This document shows positions 1 through 10,958 of a DNA stretch of 64,000 bases, piece by piece; positions within the stretch are counted from its first letter, which is position 1; the number at the start of each line of letters is the position of its first letter. Under the pieces are notes generated by a model. It was not told the DNA's origin. It did no database searches and worked only from the letters and a program-made list of their open reading frames with translations. The stretch is from Lantana camara (Eukaryota > Streptophyta > Magnoliopsida > Lamiales > Verbenaceae): the NCBI GenBank assembly GCA_037501455.1, contig CM074863.1:56277501-56341500 (forward strand), written 5' to 3'. Position numbers and translations under genes: made by a program.

Positions 1-937
1 GAAGTTGTGGTTGACAATTTCTTTAACTTGAAAGGATAATCAAATCCTTAACTGGCCGTAGTTCCAACTTCCCATTTTGCATTCTTTGGTATTTCCTCGC
101 ATTCTCTGGTTCAAAAGGGTCTCGAACCGTTTCAATTAGTTTTCGGAACCAAGTGGTCCGTAGGGTTTCCCGAAGTCCCGATAAAATTCTCGAGAAATAG
201 AATTTGCTGCCTCCATCAACGGTAAGGTTTCTTATAACGTTCGTGAAGGGATCAATGAAGAATCCTTAATCAGTCTCACTTTGCTACCGTCATTAAAACT
301 GCTGCTCCCGTCCTCGTAATTTGGCGAGGTTAGCTTTCAAAAACGTTGCCACGAAATTTCTTATTTTAGAGTTTTCCCTTTTTCCTTAGTACAGTGTAAC
401 TACTCTTGTTGATGTCTTTAAAATAGTCTGACCCTTCCCTTGAATGACTCTGAATGGTACAAATCCCAAAGGCACCTCGATAATCAAAAGATCTAATATC
501 TCTCTCATATTCGAGTATCTTATTTTATCCACTCAATATCCTGGCTGTGCTAGCTCGATCATTCACCATCTGGTCAACCCCTGTTCGAATTCCAATGAGG
601 CTTCAACTAAGACAGCACTTGGTGAATCAGATAGATGACCACCTAAAATACAATCACGATTCTAATGCATGTGGGGTTAGGGATGTGAATGACATACACT
701 CATTAATCAGCAAGAAAAGCAATCGAGCACGTAGGACAAAAAGATCAGAATAATTATAATTTAATCCAATGCATGATGCACGTGCTATGAATGCAGAATA
801 CCTGTTTCTATTATATTAGCATGAAGCCCTGATTGATTTCTTGTAGAGATTGTTTGCTCCAAGTGGTCAGAAGATGGAAATCTCAAATTCTCTTTCTTAA
901 ATTTATAAAAGTGGGAGGCGTTGTCACGATCAATTAT

Positions 938-975
<38 letters not shown>

Positions 976-1299
976 ATGCCAAGGAGTAACCCTACAATTC
1001 ACAACTTGAATAAATATTTATGCATGGAAGTCAGTGAGTGGATATGTCAAGTAATGAAAACAATTAAGAGCACCTACTAAATGCAGATGCAACACATAAT
1101 TTACAAAAATTTAAGGCATAACAATGATAATTTTATAAAAAACCGTAATCATAGTGTGCACACAATCACATAATCTCAGACAAATTCATACAAAGAAGTC
1201 AATATTTCAAATCAGACGAATGCAATGCACAAGTATTCCTATGCCGTACGACCTAAACTGACACGACACGACTCCAGAGCACCGGTTTTGAACCTGGTA
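1..1299 (-). other. Leader/internal remnant of minus-strand element A; mostly unassigned
   Basis: Reading leftward from the PBS, the first about 100 bases match the post-PBS leaders of C and D (a shared GTCGTGT block, then a GTCnnAnGGC-like stretch), so this is the start of A's internal region. Further left I see no intact gag or pol. Short open stretches on both strands have no recognisable motif. A 35-base poly(T) tract at 940-974 interrupts the region. It may be decayed internal sequence or an unrelated insertion. Confidence 0.4.
940..974. repeat. Poly(T) tract, 35 bases
   Basis: An uninterrupted run of T on the + strand. It could be a minus-strand poly(A) tail or simple slippage. No LINE or SINE body is recognisable on either side, and the sequence to the right is A's own leader, so a tail is not supported. 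Confidence 0.9.
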
Positions 1300-1311
1300 G
1301 CTCTGATACCA
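1300..1311 (-). promoter_or_regulatory. Primer-binding site of element A (initiator tRNA-Met type)
   Basis: The reverse complement reads TGGTATCAGAGC, complementary to the 3' end of plant initiator tRNA-Met, 7 bases from the LTR edge at 1319. This fixes the orientation: A is transcribed right to left, and the LTR at 1319-4975 is its 5' LTR. Confidence 0.9.
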
Positions 1312-1318
1312 CTGAAGA

Positions 1319-4300
1319 TGTAACACCCCAAGCGGTGGGGCATCACACCCCCGCACTATGGCCCGACACGTATACGAAATGGAAGGTCCGCACACGCACC
1401 AAGTCACAGCGAACGGGTGACAAACAAAAACACACGCACTAGCTAGGCGGTATCTAACCCTGTACAAAAGAAAATATGCAAAACATGACAACGGAAGTAG
1501 CGCGAAATGCCAACTTACAAAAACTTTTCCACATCAAGCATACAACGCAGTACATACATCAGAATCAAACATACGGGTTCAACTAGTGCAGCAACCTGTC
1601 CTAACCTGTCCCGAGCAATCATATATTCACAACGGGTTCAACTAATCCGAGCACCTGTCCTAACCTGTCCCGAATTCCATAAATTCCAATCATAAATACA
1701 AATCTGCACAAACATATCTTATATATCATTTACAAATTATAAACCAGAGCCAGAACTTAATAAACATAAACAGACGGACACAGACTCGACAGACCCTATA
1801 CACAGCCGCCTAGCGCGAACTCCAACGATCTCCAAAGCAAAGCCTGCGAACTAAAACATAAAAGGGGAGGGGTCAGTCCAAAGACTGAGCGAGGGGCTGA
1901 CACACACACACTATACATATATATAGAGCACAGCACATAGAAGAAGCGACATTCGTGAACCCGGGGTTAGTTTTTGCACGCCAAAATGTTTTCCCGTGAT
2001 AGTATACTTATAGTGGTTTAAAACCAAACAAACAAATCTTAACTCAAACGTTCTTAAACATAAGTTCAGATTCATGCAGACTTAACACACATATCGGAAC
2101 ATATCTTATTAGCTTAAAAGTATATCAATTTTTATCTTAATTTACGAATCTACCCCCGTTTCACGAACTTATAACAGACGGACAGACAGAACACACTTAC
2201 TCAAATCGAAGCAAAACTCATAAATCAATCCCACCTGCACACCATTGGGGAAGAGAGGTGCCCCTCTCAACCCACCACAGAACGAAACATGTGAACCGGA
2301 GGATCCCGCCCGGTTCCTTCGACGGCCAGCCAAAATGCGCTCCGTCGGCATAGGAGAACTAAGTCTCCCGTTGGTGGAGAAGTGCACAGGGGTCGTAACC
2401 GGCGACCCCAATGGTCGTCCCGGGTCTCCCTTACCCACAATCTCCAGGGCCCATCACACATATAAACAGACATATATCGGAAACTTATCTTGTCACACAC
2501 AGACAGACGGACGTACATATCTCATGCATATCGTGCTTACCATATCACACGTACATATCACGCAGACTGACCTCGGAATCATAACAGAACTGAAACAAAG
2601 CATACATAGGCTCATACATAGCGTTTCGTATTTTCAAATCAAATCATATGACAAAACCAACAAAATACATACTTCGCACATATCTACATATACATAAGGC
2701 TTATAAACCGCATGCATTCAAAAACAAGCACATTGCAATAGGGTATAACTATATCCTAACCTCACCTGGCACCAAACACAGCCTAACACAAAGCAGAAGG
2801 TCCACCCCGGAACCTGCACGACTCACTTGTCACCACCCCGGGTGCACCTGTACCAACTGAACACACCAAATACAGCACAGAACTCAGGCTCAGACTCAGA
2901 CAACTATACAAAGACGCACGGCACATGCTCAAGCACTTAAGAAATGAAATCACATAAGCAGAGTTCACATAAATTATGTGCAAAACAAAACATTAAGCCA
3001 TGTTCATGTGCATAATTAATGCAAATAACGAAATTAAAGACAAAGCACTTCATATCATTTCATATCAATTCCTTTAATACCTAACAAATTCAATTAACAA
3101 AGTTTAGACACTTCATATCGCATTTCATATTATTTCATTCCTCACACAAAACAATTCATACAAATTCACGTAGCTCACAAATCAAATAAATCATAATAGC
3201 TTGTTTCATATTTCATATAAGTCAAATCCTAATCAAACTAAGTTCATTAAATTCATACGTTACATATTCAATTCATACATTACATTTAAGATTTCATTAT
3301 TAAGGTCTATTAATTCAATTTAAACAATTTCTACTATACTCAAAATTACACAAACACCCCCTCTAGAGTAACCAAGTAGCAAAATCAACAAGTCGGGGGT
3401 TCAATTTACAAATCAAATTATCCAAATATTTCAAATTATAATTCATACAATTCACAATTTCCATTTCATAGTTCATACAAGGCCGAATTTACAATTAAAA
3501 CAATTAACGAAAATAAATACAATAACTTCGAAAATTCATATAAAATCAACCGGACATCCGATTGACGAACGGAAAGTGGCGTTGGACTCACCACGACGAG
3601 AGGAACTTGCTGCCCAAAGGGCGTCGGAATGCCGCCCCCGGAACCAATCGGACCGCCACGTGCCGCCGCCGGACCACCACCTCCGGTGGTCGGAAAATTC
3701 CCCGGAAGGACAGAAACGTACGCCTCGGCCTGCTTGACAAAAACCCTCAACCAATTTCAGAAAATACCAAACACACAGGACTTCGTTAAAGAAAAACCGA
3801 ACCGAAACCCTAGAACGAAAACTGAAATTAAACGCAAACCGTTAAACGAAAATAAAATCCGAGCATACCGTTGGAAAGCTTGTAACGAGCCCTACCAAAG
3901 CCCCAAGTCAAATCGCCGGAAAGATCGCCGGAAAATCGGACCGCCGGTCCAGGCCGGTCCCCCACCGGTTCGCCGCCGCCGGCCAGTTCTCGGGTTGGGG
4001 CCAACGCCATCCGCTACGTTTCAATATTCTGAACAACTTCCGTGAAGGAACCACTACCAAAAACCCACCGGAAGAGGGCCAAATCCGCCGCCGAAAAGCT
4101 GCCGGTGCGCCACTCGCCGGTTCGGCCATCTCCGCCGCGATTCATCCCAATCTGATGCCGGAAATGGGTTCAGGAGGTCGAAAACATCCGGAAACCACCA
4201 AGCCCCGTCGGAAAAAGTCGCCGGAAAGCGGCGAACCACGCCGCTACAGTAACCGCCGCCGCGAGCTTCAGGCGGCGCGTGCGGCCTCCTCGCCGCCCCG

Positions 4301-4975
4301 ATGGCGGCGCCGCTTGTCCAGAAAGTTGCGTCGAGAGCCCCTTTACCTGGGCTAATGGCGCGTGTCGCCGGAGGGTGGCCGGAAGCCGCCGCAAGTGGGC
4401 GGCGAAGTGGCGGCTCTAAGCCGCGCCGCCGCTGCTGTGCCGTAGCGCCACCACCGCTGCGTTTCAGCCTCCGATTCTTGTACCATCGTGACGGGCTCGT
4501 CGAGCTGATGAATTTCCACTATCAATTTGTCGAATTCCGTCGAGAAACGAGGGAGAACGAGCTAGTGTGTGTTTTCACACCTTCACTGCGTGTGAACAGT
4601 GTCAGATCGCTGGAGAAGACGATGGCTGGAGCAGATCTGATCTTTTGGCACGCAAAACGAGGATCCGGGGTATATATCTCGGGTCCTCGTACGCAAAAGC
4701 GATCAAACGAACGAGCTAACGACATCCGAATTGGGCAAACTTAGAGTCTACGGACTCGTTTCGCCGCCCCGGACGCGTTGAAGGGGTCAAAGAGGTCAAA
4801 ATCTCGACCGAACGAGAAGTGACCGGAAAACCCCTTAAAAGAGAAAATTACAAAGGGGCCCTAAACTCTAAAAGAGTTCAAAATAGGGCCACGAAAAATA
4901 TAAAATCACACAATTAAACACATTAAAAGGTTGAAGCGTGGCGTACCTTATAAATCGGACGAGCGGGATGTTACA
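1319..4975 (-). repeat. 5' LTR of Ty3/gypsy element A
   Basis: A TG...CA-bounded block of 3657 bp, in forward sense starting TGTAACATCCCGC and ending GGGGTGTTACA. A homologous copy lies at 35243-43212. In the sense direction it has a TATA-like site (rc of 4669-4676), a GC-rich segment (about 4450-3560), a donor-like site at 3868, an acceptor-like site at 2857, a second donor (CCAG|GTGAGG) at 2765, hairpin CAGTC/GACTG (1887-1874), an acceptor (TTCGCAG) ending at 1844, and a stem GCTAGGCGG (rc 1806-1814) with CCGCCTAGC (rc 1442-1450). Its 3' LTR lies outside the window to the left. Confidence 0.88.
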
Positions 4976-5054
4976 GTATATATACGTATATATTAGCTGT
5001 CAAGAAAATATTCAGCATATACATATATATAATAATTTTTAAAAATAATAATAG
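4976..5054. other. AT-rich spacer, unassigned
   Basis: Low-complexity TA-rich sequence between the end of LTR A and the fold-back element. It does not match the part of LTR B expected here, so a deletion or foreign DNA separates the two LTRs. No feature seen. Confidence 0.5.
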
Positions 5055-5235
5055 TAGGGCTCGCGAGCTAGCTCGTGAGCCACGAGCTAGAGAGGATGAG
5101 GTTCGGGCTTGGTTCGCGAGGCACACGAGCCGAGCCAAGGCTCGGCTTGGCTCGTGGAAGTCGAACCCAAGCCCGAACCTGCCTCGAGCTGGCTCGCATG
5201 GCTCGCGAGCCAGCTCGGCTCATTGCCATCCCTAG
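5055..5235. mobile_element. Small fold-back / hAT-MITE-like element
   Basis: A 181-bp GC-rich block in AT-rich surroundings. It starts TAGGGCTCGCGAGC and ends with the reverse complement of CTAGGGATGGCAATGAGCC. Both ends carry GGCTCGCGAGC-type inverted sequence, and the interior repeats GGCTCG on both strands, so it would fold into a long hairpin. A TAGGGATGGCAAT end is common in non-autonomous plant hAT elements. I found no clear 8-bp target duplication. The right edge abuts the broken LTR of B. Confidence 0.45.
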
Positions 5236-5484
5236 TTATATGACTCTTGAATTATGAATTGAGCTTATGTTATGATATGGATTAATGGATTAGTGCCTTG
5301 ATTATGTTATACACTTTAATAGTGTTACATGTTATAACCTAAGATAGATTAGTGTTTCATAACTTGATCTTATGCCTTAATTGGATCTCTTAACTATAGG
5401 TTATACCTTTAACCTAGATCACACTTGATTATATTAACATGAACTTGAAACTATAGGTTATAATCAAGATCACAATTTGATTAG

Positions 5485-5550
5485 GGTGTGTGTGTGTGTG
5501 TGTGTTCGTGCATGGTCTGTGTGTGTACCGTGTGTGTGTGGGTGTGTGTA
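5485..5550. repeat. GT-rich microsatellite in LTR B
   Basis: (TG)n-rich stretch whose length varies between the copies of this LTR (compare 25842-25925 and 31043-31120). This is ordinary slippage variation inside the LTR. Confidence 0.8.
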
Positions 5551-5583
5551 TAGTAAGGGTTTGACCCGACCCTTTGACCCGAC

Positions 5584-5650
5584 ATGTGAATAGTAACCTG
5601 TGAATAGTAATCTTGAATAGTACTTTTGAATAGTGCTTTTGAATAGTAAA
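5584..5650 (+). repeat. Short degenerate TGAATAGT repeats
   Basis: Five units of roughly 14 bases, each containing GAATAGT. B2 and the 3' LTR of B have six. In the 5' part of the full B LTR the same word occurs in reverse complement (ACTATTCA near 24139, 24290, 24604). Confidence 0.6.
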
Positions 5651-6309
5651 AATGAATTAAAACTTGTGCTTTCTTAATAGACATTTGCACCTAGGGTTTC
5701 CATATCCAGGGTCTAAAATGTGTTTTCAAAATGTGTTTTCTTTCGTGGACTTGTTTCTTAACCTAAGGTTTGCGATAGGATTCATAATTTGACTAAAGCT
5801 TACTCGGTTATAGTAAGATCATAGTCTAACGTTAAGAGTAACTCACTTTGATGTATTCCTTTGTGTGTTACCTTTCTTGAATGCCTTAAATGGTATTACT
5901 CTCTTGTGTTACATGTTCTTTACATGTTCCTTGTTTCATGCATTTCATATGCATCTTGGCTAGTAGTGGGTCTTAGTTGTTAAGCTCACTCTAGTACACC
6001 ACCTACAGGAGTTAAAGTTGAGCACTGGGATCCCCAGGGCACCGCATAATCTGTCTACCTACCTTTTGGTACTATTAGGTGAGGTGAAGTTATAAATGTT
6101 TTCCAACTGGAACCACGATTATACTATCGTATCATATGTTTTGAAATTCAAAGCTAAACCTTGTTTTGAACTATCCCTTTTATCGGGACATTCTCTTGAA
6201 AGGATCATTCATACTTTAATAGTATACCTTGATCTACAGCACATGTTTTCCAAAGTTCTGCATTCTTGTTCAAAGACAGTTACATGTTTTGCATATGTTT
6301 TCAAAGTAC

Positions 6310-6412
6310 AGTTGCACATGTTTACAGACAGAATCATATGTTTTCAGACAGAATCACATGTTTTCAGACATAATCATATGTTTTACAGACAGCATCATAT
6401 GTTACAGTTACA
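6310..6412 (+). repeat. About 20-25-bp tandem repeats (CAGACAGAATCATATGTTTT type)
   Basis: Four adjacent units carrying CAGACA-AATCA-ATGTTTT, inside predicted leader intron 2 of LTR B. The 3' LTR of B has the same array, B2 has about three units, and B3 carries an unrelated array at the same place. Confidence 0.7.
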
Positions 6413-6727
6413 GTTTCACATGTTATAGTTAGCATACTGGAGTGATACTCTGGTCACTGCTAATCTTAAATACAAGCATACAGTTTACAGTTTGGGCCCG
6501 GCGGTTATGTGTGGAGGTGATGCTCGGGAGGTGAGCGCCAACGACATCACCAATACCGGCCGCCACACTTAGACAATTGACACCGACTTTTAACAGGACG
6601 TTTGTTAAGTCAGGACAATCTGTCTGGGAACGGACAGCAAATCTGTTCCCATTACATGTTTACAGGTCGCCTAGGGCTAGCTACCCGAAGTGACAACCGG
6701 TGGAGGATGGTGCATGTTTGTATGTGT

Positions 6728-6888
6728 TGGTAAGAGTTGTTGTTGACCTTGGTCCAATAGTCTACTGTGTGCGGAGTTGTTGTTGACCTTGGTCCAATGC
6801 TCTACTTTATGTGGGGTTATTGTTGATCTTGGTCCGATACTCTACTATACGTGGAATTATTGTTGATCCTGGTCCGATGCTCAACCAA
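6728..6888 (+). repeat. About 43-bp tandem repeats (GTTGTTGACCTTGGTCC type), four units
   Basis: Four head-to-tail units built around GACCTTGGTCC followed by a CTCTACT-like word, with increasing divergence to the right. Present in both LTRs of B and in B2 (about 32262-32412). Only about one unit is visible in B3, so the expansion is subfamily-specific. Confidence 0.75.
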
Positions 6889-7758
6889 ATCATGTTTTCT
6901 GGAGTAAGGATGGAGGAGCCTAGCTTGCGGGCAAAATTCTGTTTCATAAAGGATGGTTCATATCTGGAAAAGTTCACTTTACCCTTATCCCGTTTTATGA
7001 AAGAACTATGAACCATCAACAGCATATGTGTGCGCGTGTGATAGCATTCATGAAAATGTTTTATAACGTGCATTCTTTTACAGTATCGCATTCAAAGAGT
7101 TTTATCAATCGAACTTGTTTCAAGTTCTTCTTTAAAGCATTGCATTTAACAGTTCTGAACTTTACTTCAAGTTCTTTAATTCAGTACTTTCCTTAAAGTA
7201 TTCCCTCACTTAGTCCTTTTGACTAATACCTCTCCCGTTTTCTTGCCTCGTGGTTTCAGGTCTTGCAGCCGCAGTCTAGAGGTATCTTGAAGCTTTAGAT
7301 TGTAATTTTTGTTTCAGTCAGGACTTAGTATTACTTCCTTTTGTGTCCTGCATATGTTTTATGGCTGCATCACTTTATGCCTCTGTATATGTTTTTGAAT
7401 ACTTGAGTATCTTTGTTATACTCTTTCTGCTACTCTGTTACCGATATTTTGAACTCTGCTGTATCGGTACTTATATGTGAATCTGTTATATGTTCTGATA
7501 TGCCGAGTCTCTCTTACACGATCAATATGTTCTTGCTTGTTACATGCCATCACGCACATGTTTTGAAAAGTTTTAAAATACTCTGATTTTCCGCTGCATA
7601 GCCACATCGTTGTACATGTATAGTTCTGATAGACAGCTGTTCGCTGGAGTATTTCTTGAGTGATGGCTCACACCATTACTTGAGAGGTGCTTCAGTGCGG
7701 GGGTTGAGACGCCGCTCTCCTCTTGTTCTGGTACGGGTGGGGGCGTTACAGCCTGAGG

Positions 7759-7770
7759 TGGTATCAGAGC
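7759..7770 (+). promoter_or_regulatory. Primer-binding site of element B
   Basis: TGGTATCAGAGC, 8 bases after the LTR edge at 7750, complementary to initiator tRNA-Met. It marks the start of B's internal region. Confidence 0.92.
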
Positions 7771-7937
7771 ATCGGGCTAAGTAAGAAGAGACTTAACCTA
7801 GTTTGCTCTCATGTTGCATCATGGATTGTTCACGCATTGCATCCAGGATCATTCTCATATTGCATCGAGACAGGATATTTGAGGATTGCATGGTTCTGTT
7901 ATCTGGATTTCATATCTGTGGTATCTTCTGTATAGCT

Positions 7938-8618
7938 ATGGCAGTTCAGCCACACCAGGATCCTAATCAGCAGATGGATGAGGCTTTCTTTGAGCAGTTT
8001 GAGGCCCCGCGTACTGTGGCAGTTTCTCGCCGTGGAGGCACTCGTTTCTACACTTGGCGTAGGTCTAGGAACAGTGGCAGACCTGGGTATTCCTATCCTA
8101 ACAGAGTTGTGCACTATCTCGAGTCTGAGAGAGATGGTTACTTTCAGGAGTATCAGAGGACCCGTGAGGTCAGGTTGGAGTCTCTGCGCTATCAGGATCA
8201 GTCACTGCAGTACCAGATTGACAGGGACATCGCTCGTGAGCATGCTGCAGAGATGACTCATATTACTGATCAAAGGGCTGCTCGTATTGCTGAGCTGGAG
8301 GCAGATCTTATGCAGATGACTATCGATCGCGACACCTCTATGGAGCGTCACCAGCACTACCGTGCCCGTGTGAGAGCTCGCCTGTATGATACCTATCGCT
8401 TGTCCGATGAGCAGGCAGTTGAGGAGGTCGAGGGTCAGGATGTCAGTCAGGCCTCTCTGGAGCCCGAGCCTATGCAGGATCGGTCTGATGGAGGCGATGG
8501 AGGGTCTGATGATGATGATGATGGCGGAGATGATCCAGCAGGACACGGACAGGGTGAGGTCGTTGCCGTTTCTGATGACACCACCAGGGGTTCTTTGGAC
8601 TACAGTTATCAGGGTTGA
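7938..8618 (+). CDS. Extra coiled-coil ORF upstream of gag in element B
   Basis: Open frame of 226 codons between PBS and gag. I chose the ATG at 7938 because the frame upstream (from 7803) reads hydrophobic, leader-like sequence, whereas a polar protein begins here. Residues about 75-155 are rich in Glu, Arg, Gln and Leu with heptad-like spacing (RIAELEADLMQM), predicting a coiled coil. The C-terminus has a run of acidic residues (DDDDDGGDD). There is no zinc knuckle, protease or polymerase motif. It is intact while the gag-pol of the same element is broken. Extra ORFs near gag are known in some plant Ty3 lineages, but I do not recognise this protein and assign no function. It could be an oligomerising or RNA-binding accessory protein. 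Confidence 0.6.
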   Translation: MAVQPHQDPNQQMDEAFFEQFEAPRTVAVSRRGGTRFYTWRRSRNSGRPGYSYPNRVVHYLESERDGYFQEYQRTREVRLESLRYQDQSLQYQIDRDIAREHAAEMTHITDQRAARIAELEADLMQMTIDRDTSMERHQHYRARVRARLYDTYRLSDEQAVEEVEGQDVSQASLEPEPMQDRSDGGDGGSDDDDDGGDDPAGHGQGEVVAVSDDTTRGSLDYSYQG

Positions 8619-9446
8619 TTGCTGATGGGAGATTTCTGTATATAGTACTGATGCATATATATCTATCTATGGATGGCGGACGTATAGCCGGGACAGTTCA
8701 GGACTGACTTTTGGATGAGGGGATGTATAGCTCTGGTAGATGATCCCCGACTTTTGGCACCACGGATGACGGTTCAGATGACTTGGTACCTACTAGGTTA
8801 TTTTCAACAGGGTTGGACGGATTGGTAAGGCCTGTAAGGGAGTCAACTCGATAGTATTGGGTCCTCCCCATTTTGAATTAATACTGTTAACATGTGGCCT
8901 GTAGTAAATTTTACCAAACCTTGCACAGTTATAACACTTTCGGCTTTATGTTGGATATCTGTTTACTGCTTTCCATAACTGTCATTGCATGAGTCTTAGA
9001 GTTGCTTCAAGATACCATTAGGACCGTTGATAGGATCATGCCATTTCATTTATTGTTAGCATGTTATTATTCTTGATATGTTGATACGCTTCTGGATATG
9101 TTGATCATACTTCTGATCATGTTACAGTTCTTGTTGTTATGACAGTACACGTTCTGTTCCCGTTTTTCATGTTGATCATGTTTTGGGATAAGTATACATG
9201 CTTCTGATATGTTGATATGTTACCCGAGCTTCTGTTCTCGTTTACATGTTGTCTGACAATTGTTTCTGATTATATGATATGTTTGGAGATCTTGAATCTT
9301 TGCTGACATGTTGTTATGGGAATGTGTTGTTCTCATACTTATATGTGACTACGTGAGAATGTGAATACGTGGTTACGGATTCTGTGAATCATTATATGTC
9401 ATGCATCCAATATATGTATCTGAATGCTTATGAATTCAGTAACAAT
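8619..9446 (+). other. Untranslated spacer between extra ORF and gag of B
   Basis: About 830 bp of AT-rich sequence with many TGATATG/GATATGTTGAT words and no long open frame. No promoter or splice signal is obvious. It resembles the spacer expected if the gag-pol ORF is translated from a separate transcript or by re-initiation, but nothing in the sequence proves either. Confidence 0.5.
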
Positions 9447-9879
9447 ATGCCACCAAGAAGAGCACCCCGGAATCGTGTACCACCACTGCCACCCCAAAGA
9501 GATGTCACGCCACCCCCTGAAAGGGAAAGAACTCCGGAATTAAGGGATGTGCTACGATAATTTATGAGGGCTTGTGCACCGAGAGATAATCCTCCTAATG
9601 AAAGGTCATTGGAGAAGTTTCTGAGGATGAATCCGCCTAAGTTCTATGGAGAACCGAACGACATAAAGGCTGAGAATTGGATTACCAGTCTTGAGAAGAT
9701 TTTCGAGGCTATGGAGATATACCCAGAGGATGGTGAACGAGTTCGATATGCTACTTTTCTTATGGAAGGAGCTGCATACAATTGGTGGAAGCACGTTCAG
9801 CATATGTGGATTGAGAATAACGTTGAAGGAAGTTGGGATGAGTTTATCAGAGAGTTTCAGCAGAAGTATACGCCTCAAG
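9447..9879 (+). pseudogene. Gag of chromovirus B, N-terminal part (broken by stop and insertion)
   Basis: Starts at the ATG at 9447 with a basic, proline-rich N-terminus (MPPRRAPRNRVPP). After an in-frame TAA at 9558-9560 the same frame continues with typical Ty3 Gag sequence: FLRMNPPKFYG, ENWITSLEKIF, WWKHV and EFIREFQQKY. Such segments form the structural core (capsid) of the virus-like particle. The frame is then cut at 9879 by element C. The 3' half resumes in the same frame after the duplicated target site at 19834-19838, so the gene was continuous before C inserted. The stop codon means this copy makes no full Gag. Confidence 0.85.
9875..9879 (+). repeat. Target-site duplication of element C, left copy (tcaag)
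   Basis: Five bases directly left of C's TG, identical to 19834-19838 directly right of C's final CA. This proves a complete insertion into gag of B. Confidence 0.95.
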
Positions 9880-10958
9880 TGTAACACCCCGTATTTTCGG
9901 AGCAAGGTACGATGTTGTTTTCATACGATGAGAGCGATATTTATTCAACTTTGCACTTGTTCGAATTGCTTTATTCATGTCTTAATTATTTAATTGACTT
10001 GATTGCAATTGTATGAAAATTTGTGGACTTAATTGAAATATGTGTTTAGTTCCTAATTGCCCTTTTATTTAAATTATGTAGGCTAAATTGTAATTATCAG
10101 AAATTTGAAATCATTTTTCTAATTATAAGAAATTCAATTGGACTTAATTGATCGCTACTTTAAATCTTGGGGGTGCTGTTATAATTTTAGAATCTTTAAT
10201 TGGACTTAATTGATCTTATTGGAACTTGAGGACTCGATTTGCGTGACTTTAACTCTTGAGGGGCCTGTTTGCAATTTTGGAGAAGAGCCCCTTTAACCCT
10301 CCCGAAACCCTAGCTGCTCTCCATTCTTTCCTCTTCCCCTTTTCGGTTTTCAACAGAGCGCAGCAGCTTCCTTTGGAGATCTACACTCCACCACCGCTAG
10401 CCATCATCGTCGGCCACCTTGGCTCGCCGACAACAGCTCGTCCCCGGAGACACCGCATCACCGCCGCCTCCTTCTTCCACCCTTCTTCTTCCCCTCCGTC
10501 AGAGATAGAGCAGCGGACGACGAAGCTCATCCCTCCACCACCACAATCGTCGTCAGCCACATCCAGTCGGCACAAGTCCGACCACGACTTCACCTCCTCC
10601 TCCTTCATCTCGCCACCTGCCAAGAAAGAAGGCCAGCACTTCACCTGCGAAGCCACCGCCAACCACGCCAGATCTGGCGCCTCACACGCCATCGTCCGCC
10701 GCCACAGCACCACCCCTTTCCCTCCTCTGCCATTGATCTTTGGCCACAAGTCCGGCGAGCAACTACCGCCTCTCAGCCACAGAAAGGGGGAAAACCCCTT
10801 CGCGCCTCTGTTCCGCCCGCGCCACCGTGACCCAGCCCTTCTACCATCATTTTCTTACCGCATCATCCTTAGAAGGCCCGCCGTTTCCCTCTCGGCTGCA
10901 GAAACAGAGACACCGCCGACCCACCTCCACCCTCAATCCTCTCTCTTCCGTTCCAGAG

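Larger units (their letters stand above)
5236..7750 (+). repeat. 5' LTR of chromovirus B, 5'-truncated
   Basis: About 2.5 kb matching the last 60% of the 3' LTR of the same element (25597-28127), with roughly two dozen differences counted by eye (about 1%). The first 1.6 kb, including the TATA box and transcription start present at 25036-25043, is missing, so this LTR cannot drive the element. Retained: acceptor-like site ending 6008, short exon-like block 6009-6078, donor TTAG|GTGAGG at 6079, hairpin TTAGTC/GACTAA (7210-7226), acceptor TTTCAG|G ending 7259. Ends GGGGGCGTTACA next to the PBS. Confidence 0.9.

Noticed and set aside
940..974. Poly(T) as the tail of a minus-strand LINE or SINE
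   Set aside because: The body would have to lie to the right, where the sequence is A's own leader and PBS. No RT or tRNA-like body is visible.
1300..1311. tRNA gene at the tRNA-complementary sites
   Set aside because: Only the 12-20 base primer-binding complement is present. No cloverleaf or A/B boxes surround it here or at 7759, 13676 or 54815.
2245..2697. Open frames of 80-160 codons in LTR A/A2 (also near 36085-36573 and 42263-42892)
   Set aside because: Several frames overlap on both strands in GC-rich LTR sequence, with no domains and no conservation of frame between A and A2.
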